Made by a program: the position numbers and the translations under genes. The notes below the pieces were generated by a model that saw nothing but the letters and a program-made list of their open reading frames with translations, was not told the DNA's origin and ran no database searches. Shown here one piece after another: positions 16,287 through 25,471 of a DNA stretch of 59,157 bases; position 1 is the stretch's first letter, and each line of letters opens with the position of its first letter. The stretch is from contig JAQTNA010000025.1 in assembly GCA_028714035.1 (NCBI GenBank), forward strand, positions 1 through 59,157. Reading direction: 5' to 3'. The stretch is from Rhodocyclaceae bacterium (GTDB taxonomy: Bacteria > Pseudomonadota > Gammaproteobacteria > Burkholderiales > Rhodocyclaceae).

Positions 16287-17224
16287 ACACCCCCCCGGAG
16301 AAGCAGAAAGGCGAGGCGAAGACTGCCCGCATCCCCATCAAGATCGTCCCCCGGGAAGCCCTGAAGAAGCCCTCCTGGATAAGGGTCAAGGCCGGCGACT
16401 CGGCGGGGCGTTTCGGCGAGATCAAGCAGATGCTGCGGCAGCAGACCCTGCACACCGTGTGCGAGGAAGCGTCCTGTCCCAACATCGGCGAGTGTTTCGG
16501 CAAGGGCACGGCCACCTTCATGATCCTGGGCGACCTATGCACCCGCCGCTGCCCGTTCTGCGACGTGGGCCACGGCAAGCCCCTGCCGCCCGATGCCAAT
16601 GAGCCCGCGAGCCTCGCCCAGACCGTGGCCGCCCTGAAGCTGCGCTACGTGGTCATCACCAGCGTGGACCGGGACGACCTGCGGGATGGCGGCGCCCAGC
16701 ACTTCGCCGACTGCATCCGGGCCGTGCGCGAGGCTTCGCCCCAGACCCGGATCGAGGTGCTGGTGCCCGACTTCAGGGGGCGCCTGGACATCGCCATTGA
16801 CATCCTGACCGCGGAAAAACCGGACGTGATGAACCACAATCTGGAAACCGTGCCGAGGCTTTACAAACAGGCCCGGCCCGGCGCGGACTACGCCCACTCG
16901 CTGCAACTATTGAAGGATTACAAGGCCAGGAACCCGGACGTGGTCACCAAGTCCGGCCTCATGGTGGGCATAGGCGAGACCGACGAGGAGATCGTGGAGG
17001 TCATGCGCGACCTGCGCGCCCATGATGTGGAGATGCTCACCATCGGCCAATACCTCGCCCCCTCCGGCCATCACCTGGCGGTGGAGCGCTATGTCCATCC
17101 GGACATCTTCAAGTTCTTCGAGGAAAAGGCGAAGGAGTTGGGCTTTCATCACGCCGCCTGTGCGCCCATGGTCCGCAGTTCCTACCACGCCGACCAGCAG
17201 GCCCATGCGGCGGGGGCGGTGTAA
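16283..17224 (+). CDS. lipA: lipoyl synthase LipA (radical SAM)
   Basis: LipA inserts two sulfurs into octanoyl-lipoyl domains. The 313-residue protein shows the auxiliary cluster motif [12 protein letters not shown], the radical SAM CxxxCxxC (CTRRCPFC), [19 protein letters not shown], and the C-terminal RSSYHADQQ serine ligand motif. ATG 16283 overlaps the lipB stop (ATGA), so the two are translationally coupled. Confidence 0.96.
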   Translation: MNTPPEKQKGEAKTARIPIKIVPREALKKPSWIRVKAGDSAGRFGEIKQMLRQQTLHTVCEEASCPNIGECFGKGTATFMILGDLCTRRCPFCDVGHGKPLPPDANEPASLAQTVAALKLRYVVITSVDRDDLRDGGAQHFADCIRAVREASPQTRIEVLVPDFRGRLDIAIDILTAEKPDVMNHNLETVPRLYKQARPGADYAHSLQLLKDYKARNPDVVTKSGLMVGIGETDEEIVEVMRDLRAHDVEMLTIGQYLAPSGHHLAVERYVHPDIFKFFEEKAKELGFHHAACAPMVRSSYHADQQAHAAGAV

Positions 17225-17283
17225 CCGGGAAACACTTTCGCTCCGACCGCATTCCCCGTCATGCGGGCATGGGGCCGGCAGTC

Positions 17284-18288
17284 CTAGGCGGCGCTGCACA
17301 TGGCCAGTTGCTCCTTCAGGCGGGCAATCTGGTCATCGTGTTCCATCAATACCTGGGTGAGTGCGGCGATCTGGTTATCCCGGTCAGCCACCGCCTGGGT
17401 GAAGTGGGCGATCTGCATGCTGAACCTGTCGGCCAGCATGAGTAGCGACTCGGAGCGATTGAATTCCGCCGCCCACTGGAAAATACGGGACTGCATTTCC
17501 GGGGCATCCAGTTGAACATAATCCCGGGCCACATCCAGAAGTGCGGCATAGACCTCGCGCACGAGAGGCGGGCAAGCGTCATCCTGAGGGAACGCGTTCA
17601 GGCCGTAGTGCGTATGGCGCAAGCGCTGATCGAGAAATTCGTTCTTGTAGTGCTGTAGTTCGATTGGGTCAATCGGCAAGTCGAGACGGTTCCCGATCCG
17701 GCCTATTTCATGCTCCGGTGAATTGAGCACGAGATCATAATCAACGAGCACCCGGCGGGCGCCGATGGTTTCACCCAGACTGGTCAGGACGTGGCCCAGC
17801 CACAACTGGTAGCATTTTTCCGCGTCAATGCTGTTGCGCATGGCCAGCGATTTGGCGACGCTCATGGGGTGGCGCAAGGCCAGGACATAACTGATATCGA
17901 AATCGCAGAGGCCGAATGCCACTTTCCAGAAGGGCAACAGCTTCGCCATGCGCGGGTCTTTGAATCCATACAGCGATACGCCGCCAACTTTTTGCTGAAG
18001 CAACTCGACCGCCCGCGCAACATAGCCCCTCTGCTGCAAGGCCTCCACATCCGCGGGAGTGACGAGCCTGAGATGATGCCAGTCCCACCCCAGGGCGCTC
18101 AATATCTCGATGTTCAGGGTGAGAACATGAATATCCTCCCAGAACCCCTTGTCATTGACGCCATCTATCGCAGGCAGCAGCGCATCGCCAAGATTTACAC
18201 CCAAGACCTGCAAGCCGCGCGTAATGGCGCTCGTGCCGCTACGGTGCATGCCCAGGACGACTACCAGCCTAGTTCGGTTATTGCTCAC
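17284..18288 (-). CDS. sulfotransferase family protein
   Basis: The 334-residue protein begins with VVVLGMHRSGTSAITRGLQVLGV, the 5'-phosphosulfate (PAPS) loop of P-loop sulfotransferases. FKDPRM and ALRHPMSVAKSLAMRN correspond to the 3'-phosphate-binding region. The last 60 residues are a predicted coiled coil (ADRDNQIAALTQVLMEHDDQIARLKEQ). The acceptor is unknown, perhaps a surface glycan, since a flippase-like gene is nearby. It lies 58 nt downstream of the APS kinase gene on the same strand, and part of it has lower GC than the neighbours. Confidence 0.8.
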   Translation of the reverse strand: MSNNRTRLVVVLGMHRSGTSAITRGLQVLGVNLGDALLPAIDGVNDKGFWEDIHVLTLNIEILSALGWDWHHLRLVTPADVEALQQRGYVARAVELLQQKVGGVSLYGFKDPRMAKLLPFWKVAFGLCDFDISYVLALRHPMSVAKSLAMRNSIDAEKCYQLWLGHVLTSLGETIGARRVLVDYDLVLNSPEHEIGRIGNRLDLPIDPIELQHYKNEFLDQRLRHTHYGLNAFPQDDACPPLVREVYAALLDVARDYVQLDAPEMQSRIFQWAAEFNRSESLLMLADRFSMQIAHFTQAVADRDNQIAALTQVLMEHDDQIARLKEQLAMCSAA

Positions 18289-18346
18289 AAATAGTTCTCT
18301 TCAATGCGGCGAACCGGCCACCGGAAGGTGGTGACACGACATGGGT

Positions 18347-19069
18347 TCAGGCCTCATATTCAATTGTTGGCAGAAATGCCCGGTCGGCCGGCAAACTGCA
18401 AATGCCTCGACGCACCAGATCCACCACGACCTGGTGTACGCAGTCCCCCAGAGTCTCTGTTCCCGTATGCACGGTGAGTTCCGGGCTTTCTGGAATCTGG
18501 TAAGGAGACGAGATACCGGTAAATTCCGGGATCTCTCCGGCACGGGCCTTCCTGTACAAGCCTTTTACATCGCGCGTTTCGCATACCTCGATGGGTGCGT
18601 CGCAATAAATCTCGATGAAGTCGCTGCGATGAACCATGCCCCGAACGCGCCTTCTATCTTCACGATAGGGCGAGATGAAGCCGGTCAGCACGATGATCCC
18701 GGCGTCCAGGAACAACTTCGCGACTTCACCGATACGCCTTATGTTTTCCGTCCGGTCTTTGGCGGAGAACCCCAGGTCCTCGCAGAGTCCGTGGCGCACG
18801 TTGTCACCGTCCAGGACCAGGGTCCGACAGCCGCGCTGGTGCAGGTATTCCTCGACGGCGTGTGCCAGGGTTGACTTGCCCGAACCGGACAAGCCGGTAA
18901 ACCAGACGATGGCACCCCGATGGCCATTCTGCGCTTCCCTGCGTGCTCGGGTAACGGTGGCGTGGTGCCAGACGAGATCCGGCGAAGTCGGCATGTTCAT
19001 TGCGGCAATGAGTCTCGGCGTCATAAATACAGGGAGCGAAACCAACACGTCAGCGACAAGCGCCGACAT
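18347..19069 (-). CDS. cysC: adenylylsulfate kinase CysC
   Basis: CysC phosphorylates APS to PAPS. The 240-residue protein has Walker [58 protein letters not shown] and [22 protein letters not shown], all classic for the family. It is longer than usual (about 200) because of 25-35 N-terminal residues; starts at 19024, 19000 or 18994 are possible. ATG 19069 is preceded by GAGGGAGA. No ATP sulfurylase (cysD/N) is adjacent, and the downstream sulfotransferase suggests dedicated PAPS supply for a sulfation reaction. Confidence 0.92.
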   Translation of the reverse strand: MSALVADVLVSLPVFMTPRLIAAMNMPTSPDLVWHHATVTRARREAQNGHRGAIVWFTGLSGSGKSTLAHAVEEYLHQRGCRTLVLDGDNVRHGLCEDLGFSAKDRTENIRRIGEVAKLFLDAGIIVLTGFISPYREDRRRVRGMVHRSDFIEIYCDAPIEVCETRDVKGLYRKARAGEIPEFTGISSPYQIPESPELTVHTGTETLGDCVHQVVVDLVRRGICSLPADRAFLPTIEYEA

Positions 19070-19433
19070 TCAGAGCATCTCCCTCTTGTTATCTTCGCCT
19101 CCATTCCAGGCAGCAGACCCGGGCAAGCACCGTGAGCGCCATCCTTGAGTCGCCTGAAGGCCTACGCTATCGGGCGGACGCCAGAAAAGGCAGAGGCTAT
19201 GCAAGGATCATGCAAGCTTCGTAAATCATATCAAAATTCCGCTCCGCAGTCAGCTAATTGACGCAAATTTGACATTGCATCCAGGACACGTAACGGGCCT
19301 GCCACCCTCTTGGCGGCGCGATGCCGGACACGGGAGGACGAGCGGAAAGCCTTTCGGGTGATAATCGGGTTCCGGCAATGACCGCCCTCATGCCCCCCCC
19401 CGCATCGGATTCCCTCGCACACACCGACATCCC
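19070..19433. other. intergenic region before the flippase-like gene
   Basis: This 364-bp divergent spacer has no supported gene. It holds a perfect TTGACA at 19269-19274 with a weak TAACGG 16 bp on, a TGATAAT near 19353, in-frame-shifted ATGs at 19378 and 19390, and a run of nine C at 19393-19401 just before the flippase-like open frame. Confidence 0.5.
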
Positions 19434-20630
19434 TTGGCCGCCTCCTTCTACTCCCTGATTTTCGTCCTGGCCGGGCTCTTCGGTCGGGCGCTGACCGACA
19501 AGCTGCTGGCAGCCAAAGGGGGCGCCGTGACGGTGGCCGGCTGGGCGCAGATCGCCAGTGTCTCCGACGTGGTGTCCGGCGTCAGCCTGACGGGCATCGG
19601 CACGGCACTGACGGTTCTGGCGGCCGGCAGGCCGGGATTCGAGCGCTATGTCTGGATGAAACCGGCCCTGGTCATGGGTCTGGCTCTGTCCCTGGCGGCG
19701 GCCCTGGCCGGCGAATTCCTGCTGCCGGCCAGGGCGCTTCTGCCGACGGAGGCCGGGCTGTTTCACAGTGCCCTGCTCGCCGGCTGGCTCGCCGTCGCGC
19801 CGGGACTGCTGGTGGCGCTGCTGATAGGCACGGGAGGAGCCGGACGGGCGACCCTGGTGATCGTTCTGGGGCTGTTGCCCCCTCTGGCCTTCCTGCTGGC
19901 GGCACCGCTCGCCTCGCCCCTGGCGAACCTGCTTGCCGGGCAGATCGCCTTCGGCCTGGTCGCACTGGCCGGCCTACTGCACTTCCTGCGCAGCCAGCCC
20001 CCCTTGTCCCGCGATTCCCTCGCCGCCCTCCTGCGTTTCGTGCCCGCGGGCCTCGCCATCGGCATCCTCTCCCCGGCCTCCATGGCCTGGGCCCGCAGCG
20101 AAATCGCGGCCAGCCTGTCCTGGCATGCCGCCGGCCAGGTCCAGGCCATCTGGCGCAGCACCGACTGGATCACCGCGATCATGGCCGGCGTACTGAACGC
20201 CCACTTTCTGCCTCGCCTGAGCGCAGCCCGCGGGCGCGAGGCCTTCCTTGGGGAACTGCGGCGAGCGGCGGCCTCCACCGTGTTGCCGACCCTTGGACTG
20301 CTCCTGGGTTTATGGCTCTTCCTGCCGGAAGTCCTGGCACTTCTCTACCGTGAGGACATGCGGATGGAGCGGGAGGACGCACTGTTCTTCCTGCTGGGCG
20401 ACGGGATCCGGGTGATGTCCTGGGTGTTGCTGTTCGGCCTGTTCGCCCGCCATCAGGCCTGGGCCATCACCTACGGCGAGTTCCTGTCCCTGCCCTTGTT
20501 CGCCCTGCTGCTCACCCTCTTTGCCGGCCATTTCGGGCTGCAACAGGCCGGAGGCCTGTGGGCCGCCACCTATCTGGTCTATGCAGCCTTCAACGCGGCC
20601 GCCCTCTGGTGGTCCCTGCGCCATTCCTGA
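19434..20630 (+). CDS. polytopic membrane protein, Wzx/MurJ-like flippase (start uncertain)
   Basis: The 398-residue open frame shows about 11-12 hydrophobic segments with short charged loops and features of the MATE/oligosaccharide-flippase superfamily (SFYSLIFVLAGLFGRALTDKLLA at the start; RSTDWITAIMAGVLNAHFLPRLS in the middle). Which lipid-linked substrate it moves is unknown. The first possible start is TTG 19434 with no ribosome site. An ATG at 19378 or 19390 would join the frame if the C9 run were one base longer, so a sequencing slip or phase-variable tract is possible. It stands alone, divergent from cysC. Confidence 0.65.
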   Translation: MAASFYSLIFVLAGLFGRALTDKLLAAKGGAVTVAGWAQIASVSDVVSGVSLTGIGTALTVLAAGRPGFERYVWMKPALVMGLALSLAAALAGEFLLPARALLPTEAGLFHSALLAGWLAVAPGLLVALLIGTGGAGRATLVIVLGLLPPLAFLLAAPLASPLANLLAGQIAFGLVALAGLLHFLRSQPPLSRDSLAALLRFVPAGLAIGILSPASMAWARSEIAASLSWHAAGQVQAIWRSTDWITAIMAGVLNAHFLPRLSAARGREAFLGELRRAAASTVLPTLGLLLGLWLFLPEVLALLYREDMRMEREDALFFLLGDGIRVMSWVLLFGLFARHQAWAITYGEFLSLPLFALLLTLFAGHFGLQQAGGLWAATYLVYAAFNAAALWWSLRHS

Positions 20631-20837
20631 GAGTCCGGCCTTGCTCGCCGGCCACCGGGGCCATCAACGCACCTATGGTCCGTGGTGGTGCAGGGGCTCG
20701 GGCACGTGACGGATGGCGGCGGCCGGCTGGGCCGGGTGGCCGTTTCTCAATTGATGGTGAATGTAGGGATCGTGGGGCAGGATTTTCCTTGCGGCCTTTT
20801 GCCCTATCGCGTCCTTGCGTCGGGGTCTTGGCCTGGC

Positions 20838-21833
20838 CTATTCCACCTTGGGGTCGCGCGCCAGGAGCTGGGCCACGGCTTCCCCCGCCGGGATGCCGGA
20901 GAACAGGATGCCGGCCACGGCCTGGGTGATGGGCATGTCAATGCCCATGCGGTCGGCCAGGGCCGCCACTTCCCGGGCGGTATTCACCCCTTCAGCGATG
21001 TGCCCCAGTTCGGCCAGGATCTGTTCCAGGTTCTTGCCGGCGGCGAGCGCCAGGCCGACCCGGCGGTTGCGGGAGAGATCGCCGGTACAGGTGAGCAGCA
21101 GATCGCCCATGCCCGCCAGTCCCTGGAAAGTCTCGCGGCGCCCGCCCAACGCCATGCCCAGGCGCGAGATTTCCGCCAGGCCCCGGGTGATGAGGGCGGC
21201 ACGGGCATTCAGGCCGAAACCCATGCCGTCGCAGATGCCCGCGGCGATGGCCATGACGTTCTTGACCGCCCCGCCCACCTCCGCGCCCACCAGGTCGTCG
21301 CTGGCGTAGATGCGCAGGCGCTGAGCGTTCAACCCCTGGGCCAGCCTCCGGGAGAAAGCCAGATCGTGACTGGCCAGGGTCACGGCCGTGGGCAGGCCGC
21401 GGGCCACCTCGTCGGCAAAGCTGGGGCCGGTGAGGGCGGCACAGGGGAAATCCTTGCCCAGTTCCTCGGCCACGACCTGATGCGGCAGCTTGGCGCTCCC
21501 CGCTTCCAGGCCCTTGCATATCCAGACCACGGGCGTCTCGGGCGCCAACTGGCGCAACAGGGCAAGCGTCGGGCGCAGGCCCGCCACCGACGTAGCCAGG
21601 AGGTTCAAATCCGAGCCCGCGACCGCCCGGGCGAAGTCACCTTCCGGCGCAACCCCCGGCGGCAGGGTGTACCCGGGCAGGAAGCGCCGGTTTTCCCTCT
21701 CCGCGACCATCGCCGCCATGACGTCAGGCTCCCGCGCCCACAGGCGCACCTGGTGTTGGTGAGCAAAGGCGATGGCCAGCGCGGTACCCCAGGCCCCCGC
21801 CCCCAGGACGGCGATATTCAGAGGAGCAGTCAT
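20838..21833 (-). CDS. gpsA: glycerol-3-phosphate dehydrogenase (NAD(P)+)
   Basis: GpsA reduces dihydroxyacetone phosphate to sn-glycerol-3-phosphate for phospholipid synthesis. The 331-residue protein has the Rossmann motif VLGAGAWGTALA, ICKGLEAG, LTGPSFADEVARGLPT, the catalytic lysine in GGAVKNVMAIAAG, and GMGDLLLTCTGDLSRNRRVG. It follows secB and the SH3 gene on the same strand, as in many proteobacteria (secB-gpsA). Confidence 0.95.
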   Translation of the reverse strand: MTAPLNIAVLGAGAWGTALAIAFAHQHQVRLWAREPDVMAAMVAERENRRFLPGYTLPPGVAPEGDFARAVAGSDLNLLATSVAGLRPTLALLRQLAPETPVVWICKGLEAGSAKLPHQVVAEELGKDFPCAALTGPSFADEVARGLPTAVTLASHDLAFSRRLAQGLNAQRLRIYASDDLVGAEVGGAVKNVMAIAAGICDGMGFGLNARAALITRGLAEISRLGMALGGRRETFQGLAGMGDLLLTCTGDLSRNRRVGLALAAGKNLEQILAELGHIAEGVNTAREVAALADRMGIDMPITQAVAGILFSGIPAGEAVAQLLARDPKVE

Positions 21834-21837
21834 TTGT

Positions 21838-21868
21838 CAGTCGAGAGTCGAGAGTCGAGGGTCGAGAG
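21838..21868. repeat. tandem-word repeat, family C copy 1
   Basis: Four tandem copies of a GTCGAGAG/GTCGAGG word lie between the SH3 gene and gpsA. The same word recurs as an inverted pair at 27441-27536. Confidence 0.75.
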
Positions 21869-21909
21869 CAAGGCATTATTGCGGCGAAGCCGACCTGAAC
21901 TCACGACGC

Positions 21910-22356
21910 TCAGAGTCCCCACACCTGTTCGACCCGGACGAAGCCTTCCGGACCCTCCCGGTGCTTCACCCGAGCCCAGCCCGGCGGCGCCACCTCCAGG
22001 AGTTCCAGAGCCACATGGCGGTCGGCCTGAAAGACCACGGGGGCGGAGGCATCGGCAGCCTGGCGCACCTGGGCGGCGACCGTGGCCACCACGGTGCGGG
22101 TCGTGGCGAGAGAGGACTTCGGCATCCAGGCGATGGTGCCATCCTTGTCTCGCACCTTGACCCAGCGTTCCAGGTTCACCACGACTTCCACCGGGGTGTA
22201 GCGCTGGACCACATAGAGCGGCTTGCCCTTGTCCGAGGGGGCGTCGTACATCACGCCGGCTTCGGCCAGGGAGAGAAATTCCGTGGCCAGCACCGGGCGT
22301 GAGAACCCGGCCGCGAGGACGACGGCCAGGCAGGCAAGACGGATCAGGCGAGCCAC
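21910..22356 (-). CDS. secreted SH3-like domain protein
   Basis: The 148-residue protein starts at GTG 22356, has a signal peptide (about 1-24, ending PVLA), and contains two bacterial SH3-like repeats (VMYDAPSDKGKPLYVVQRYTPVEVV and APVVFQADRHVALELLEV with W/G positions typical of the fold). Such proteins bind peptidoglycan or other envelope partners. It is 9 nt downstream of secB and upstream of gpsA, probably one operon. The specific function is unknown. Confidence 0.75.
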   Translation of the reverse strand: MARLIRLACLAVVLAAGFSRPVLATEFLSLAEAGVMYDAPSDKGKPLYVVQRYTPVEVVVNLERWVKVRDKDGTIAWMPKSSLATTRTVVATVAAQVRQAADASAPVVFQADRHVALELLEVAPPGWARVKHREGPEGFVRVEQVWGL

Positions 22357-22365
22357 GGCGAGTCC

Positions 22366-22833
22366 TTACTGAATGGGTACGTCGTGCGGTCCCTGAGCCT
22401 GGGCCTGCTGGGCCTGGAGCCGCTGCTGGTAGATCACCTCGAAATTCACCGGGGCCAGCACCACGGGCGGGAAGCCGGCACGGGTGGCGACGTCGGACAC
22501 CGCTTCCCGGGCATAGGGGAAGAGGATGTTGGGGCAGGCGACGCCCAGGATCGGGTCCATGTCTTCCTGGGGCACATTGGCGATCTGGAAGATGCCGGCC
22601 TGATCCACTTCCACCAGGAACATGGTCTTGTCCCCGACCTTGGCGGTGACCGTCACGGTCACATCCACCTGATACAGATTCTCGCCCACGTTGCTGGCCT
22701 CGTTATGCAGCTGCACGTTGATTTCCGGCTGGTTGCGATCGAGGAAGATCTGGGGGGCGTGGGGTATTTCCAGGGACAGGTCGCGGACGTAAATCTTCTC
22801 GATGTTGAAGACGGGCTGGGCGTTCTGGGTCAT
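22366..22833 (-). CDS. secB: protein-export chaperone SecB
   Basis: SecB holds preproteins unfolded for SecA. The 155-residue protein matches the family throughout: [24 protein letters not shown], the [12 protein letters not shown] strand, [32 protein letters not shown] and a short acidic-poor tail. It is within an operon-like run grxC-secB-SH3-gpsA. Confidence 0.96.
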   Translation of the reverse strand: MTQNAQPVFNIEKIYVRDLSLEIPHAPQIFLDRNQPEINVQLHNEASNVGENLYQVDVTVTVTAKVGDKTMFLVEVDQAGIFQIANVPQEDMDPILGVACPNILFPYAREAVSDVATRAGFPPVVLAPVNFEVIYQQRLQAQQAQAQGPHDVPIQ

Positions 22834-22889
22834 GTTGGGCTTTCGCGAGGTGAAGTGGGTAGGGAGAGGCCGCGGTGAAGCGTCTGAAT

Positions 22890-23147
22890 TCAGGCTGCAA
22901 GCAGGCCATTCAGCCTGCCGTCGGATTCGAGTTCGAAGAGGTCATCGCAGCCGCCGACATGGAAATCGCCGATGTAGATCTGGGGCACGGTGCGCCGCCC
23001 GGTGCGGTCCATCATTTCCTGGCGCCGGTCCGGTTCCAGGTCCACGCGAACCTTCTCGATCTCGGCCACTCCCTTGCGCTTGAGCAGCTGCTCCGCCCGG
23101 ACGCAGTAGGGGCAGACCGCCGTGCAGTACATCAATATCCTGGGCAT
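22890..23147 (-). CDS. grxC: glutaredoxin 3
   Basis: The 85-residue protein is a class I glutaredoxin with the active site CPYC (residues 12-15), the TVPQIYI cis-proline motif and GGCDDL glutathione-binding motif. It reduces disulfides with glutathione in the cytosol. It lies between a rhodanese gene (7 nt upstream) and secB, a common proteobacterial order. Confidence 0.94.
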   Translation of the reverse strand: MPRILMYCTAVCPYCVRAEQLLKRKGVAEIEKVRVDLEPDRRQEMMDRTGRRTVPQIYIGDFHVGGCDDLFELESDGRLNGLLAA

Positions 23148-23154
23148 GGCCGTA

Positions 23155-23565
23155 CTATTTCTTGGTCACCGGGAGATTGGCCTGTTCCCAGGCCTCTATG
23201 CCGCCGGTGAGGTTGAAGACCTTGGTGAACCCGTGCTGGCGCAGGGTGCCGCAGGCGCTCGCCGAGCGGTTGCCGGAACGGCAGGCGACGATGAGTGTCT
23301 TGTCCCGGAACTTGTCCAGTTCGGACAAGCGGGCCTTGACCTGTCCCAGCGGGATGAAGCGGGCATTGGGGATATGCCCGGCGCTGAACTCGTTTTGCTC
23401 CCGGACGTCCACCACCAGGGCATCCTCCCGGTTGATGAGCAGGGTCGCCTCGATGGGGGTGACCGCCGGCCCGCCGCCCTTGATGGTTTTCAGGATCAGC
23501 ATGCCGCCGCTGAAGGCGGCAAGGCCGATCCACATGATGTTCTCTTGCAAAAAAACTGTATCCAC
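23155..23565 (-). CDS. membrane-anchored rhodanese domain protein
   Basis: The 136-residue protein has an N-terminal hydrophobic segment (IMWIGLAAFSGGMLIL) followed by one rhodanese domain (VVDVREQNEFSAGHIPNARFIPL) with the active-site loop CRSGNRS. It resembles YibN, which sits beside grxC and secB in E. coli. GTG 23565 follows AGGAGTCACA. It probably carries persulfide sulfur; the substrate is unknown. An ArsR-type regulator gene precedes it. Confidence 0.88.
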   Translation of the reverse strand: MDTVFLQENIMWIGLAAFSGGMLILKTIKGGGPAVTPIEATLLINREDALVVDVREQNEFSAGHIPNARFIPLGQVKARLSELDKFRDKTLIVACRSGNRSASACGTLRQHGFTKVFNLTGGIEAWEQANLPVTKK

Positions 23566-23668
23566 TGTGACTCCTGATTGCGGCTGCGGGACGCCGCCGC
23601 GGCGGCCCGCATTTTCGACAAGGGGAGAAGCTTAGTGCATCCGGGGGCGGGTGACTAGGGTCTGCGCA

Positions 23669-23968
23669 CTATCCGCAGAACACCTCTCGCATCATGGCCA
23701 CCAGTTGCAGGGTGCGCGCGTCCCCCACCCGGTAGTACACCCGGTTGGCTTCCTTGCGGGTCGCCAGGATATCCTTGTCGCGCAGAATGGCCAGGTGCTG
23801 GGAAATGTTGCTCTGGGAAGTGCCCACCGCGTCCACGATCTCCTGGACGCACACCTCCTCCGCCCCGATGACACACAGAATTTTCAGGCGTAGCGGGTGG
23901 GAGATGGACTTCAACGCCCGCGCGGCTGTTTCAATCTGGTCCTGGCGCTCGATGATGGGTATGTTCAT
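23669..23968 (-). CDS. ArsR-family regulator, SqrR/BigR-like
   Basis: This is a 99-residue winged-helix repressor (SISHPLRLKILCVIG, then recognition helix TSQSNISQHLAILRDKDILATRKEANRVYYRV). The metal motif ELCVCDL is absent. Cys32 in the KILC segment and Cys98 near the C-terminus occupy positions like the two redox cysteines of BigR/SqrR/YgaV, which sense persulfide; Cys40 is extra. With a rhodanese gene downstream, control by reactive sulfur is a reasonable inference. ATG 23968 is the start; longer frames upstream run through the divergent EnvC-like gene. Confidence 0.85.
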   Translation of the reverse strand: MNIPIIERQDQIETAARALKSISHPLRLKILCVIGAEEVCVQEIVDAVGTSQSNISQHLAILRDKDILATRKEANRVYYRVGDARTLQLVAMMREVFCG

Positions 23969-24013
23969 GCGGAAGTCCCGGGAACCGAAAGGGAAAGTTC
24001 GAATGGTAAAGCA

Positions 24014-24029
24014 GAATATTATAAAATGC
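24014..24029 (-). promoter_or_regulatory. AT-rich promoter/operator of the ArsR-type gene
   Basis: GAATATTATAAAATGC is the only AT-rich stretch in the divergent spacer. On the minus strand it gives a perfect TATAAT (24023 to 24018), 50 nt before the ArsR start. BigR/SqrR operators are AT-rich imperfect palindromes, so autorepression here is plausible. No convincing -35 is seen. Confidence 0.45.
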
Positions 24030-24124
24030 TTCCTTATGGTTGCACCCTCAAACAGACCCGACTTGGAATGCCCCGGGAAGGGCATGAAAGTCGCGGCCGT
24101 TTCCCCTTCCGCCCCCAAGAGGCC

Positions 24125-25387
24125 ATGACCGGCCCGTTTGCCATCGCGGCCCTCGCCCTGGCCTGCCTGCTGCCGCTTTCGGCTGCGGCCGCCCCGTCGC
24201 CCGCGGACCAGAAAAAGGCCGAACTGGCCGATCTCAAGGGCAGGATCGAATCCCTGCGCGACGAGGTGGCCCGGAGCGAGGCCTCCCGGGCCGACGTGGT
24301 GGACCAGTTGCGGGAAACGGAAAGAGCCATCTCCGAGACCGGCCGCAAGCTTAGGGATCTGGCCCAGGCCCAGGGGGCGGCCCAGGAGGACATGGCGAAG
24401 TTGCAGAAACAGGCACGGGCCTTGCAGCAGCAGATTGACCTCCAGCAGACCCAGTTGGGCAACCTGCTGCACCGCCAGTACCAGGCCGGCGACAGCGACG
24501 CCCTGAGCCGCTTCCTGGGCGGCGAGGATCCCAACCAGCCGGCGCGCGACGCCTATTATCTGCGCGCCCTGTCCCAGGCCAAGGGGCAGTGGATTTCCGG
24601 CCTGCGCCATGACCTGGAAGAGAAATCGCGCCTGGCCGACGCCGTGAAGGCAAAAAGCGGCGAACTCGCGGACATCGAAGCCCGGAGCCGGGACGAACAG
24701 GCCGAGCTTCTGATCCAGCAGCAGAAGCACCGCACCGTCCTGCAGAAGATCGCTACGACCATCAAGTCCCAGCGGCGCGAGATGAGCAGCCTGAAGCGGG
24801 ACGAGACACGGCTCGCCAAGTTGCTCCAGGGCCTGGCCCGCATCGTCCGACGCCCGCCCCCCGCCAGGCCGCCGATTCAAGCCGCGGAAACCGGCGGCAC
24901 GCCGGAAGTGCCCTCCGCCCAGGTGAAAGCCGCCCCTGCCGAGACGCCGGAAACACCGCCCTTCGTCTCGCCCACCGGCGTCAGCTTCGCCAACCTCAAG
25001 GGGCACCTGCGCACGCCACTCCAGGGCACGCTGGCACACCGTTTCGGCAGCCGGCGTGCGGATGGCGCCACCACCTGGAAGGGACTGTTCATCCGCGCCG
25101 CCAGCGGCGACGTGAGCGCCGTGGCCGCCGGCCGGGTCGTGTTCGCCGACTGGCTGAGGGGCTTCGGCAACCTGCTCATCCTGGATCACGGCGACGAATA
25201 CCTGACGGTCTATGGCAACAACGAAACCCTGTACAAGGGAGTCGGCGACCGGGTGGCCGCGGGCGACGCCATCGCGGCCGTCGGCAGCAGCGGCGGCAAC
25301 GCCGAAACCGGTTTATACTTTGAACTTCGTTTCCAGGGGCAGGCGCTGGACCCCCTGAAATGGCTGCCCACCAAGTTGGGCAGATAA
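24125..25387 (+). CDS. envC: EnvC-like murein hydrolase activator (degenerate LytM domain)
   Basis: The 420-residue protein has a signal peptide (ALACLLPLSAAAA), two long coiled coils (about residues 25-120 and 160-245), a proline-rich linker and a C-terminal M23/LytM domain. In that domain the HxH zinc motif is GLYFELR instead of HLHFE and the first histidine-aspartate pair is not present, so it is expected to lack zinc and to act like EnvC, activating cell-division amidases. ATG 24125 starts the signal peptide. A CtpA-type protease gene follows, the standard envC-ctpA arrangement. Confidence 0.9.
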   Translation: MTGPFAIAALALACLLPLSAAAAPSPADQKKAELADLKGRIESLRDEVARSEASRADVVDQLRETERAISETGRKLRDLAQAQGAAQEDMAKLQKQARALQQQIDLQQTQLGNLLHRQYQAGDSDALSRFLGGEDPNQPARDAYYLRALSQAKGQWISGLRHDLEEKSRLADAVKAKSGELADIEARSRDEQAELLIQQQKHRTVLQKIATTIKSQRREMSSLKRDETRLAKLLQGLARIVRRPPPARPPIQAAETGGTPEVPSAQVKAAPAETPETPPFVSPTGVSFANLKGHLRTPLQGTLAHRFGSRRADGATTWKGLFIRAASGDVSAVAAGRVVFADWLRGFGNLLILDHGDEYLTVYGNNETLYKGVGDRVAAGDAIAAVGSSGGNAETGLYFELRFQGQALDPLKWLPTKLGR

Positions 25388-25471
25388 AAAAGCATTGAAC
25401 GGGGAACCAGATGCCGGATTCCGGCGTCCATGCCCTATCTGGTTACCATCGCAGCGCCCCACGGAGAAACC

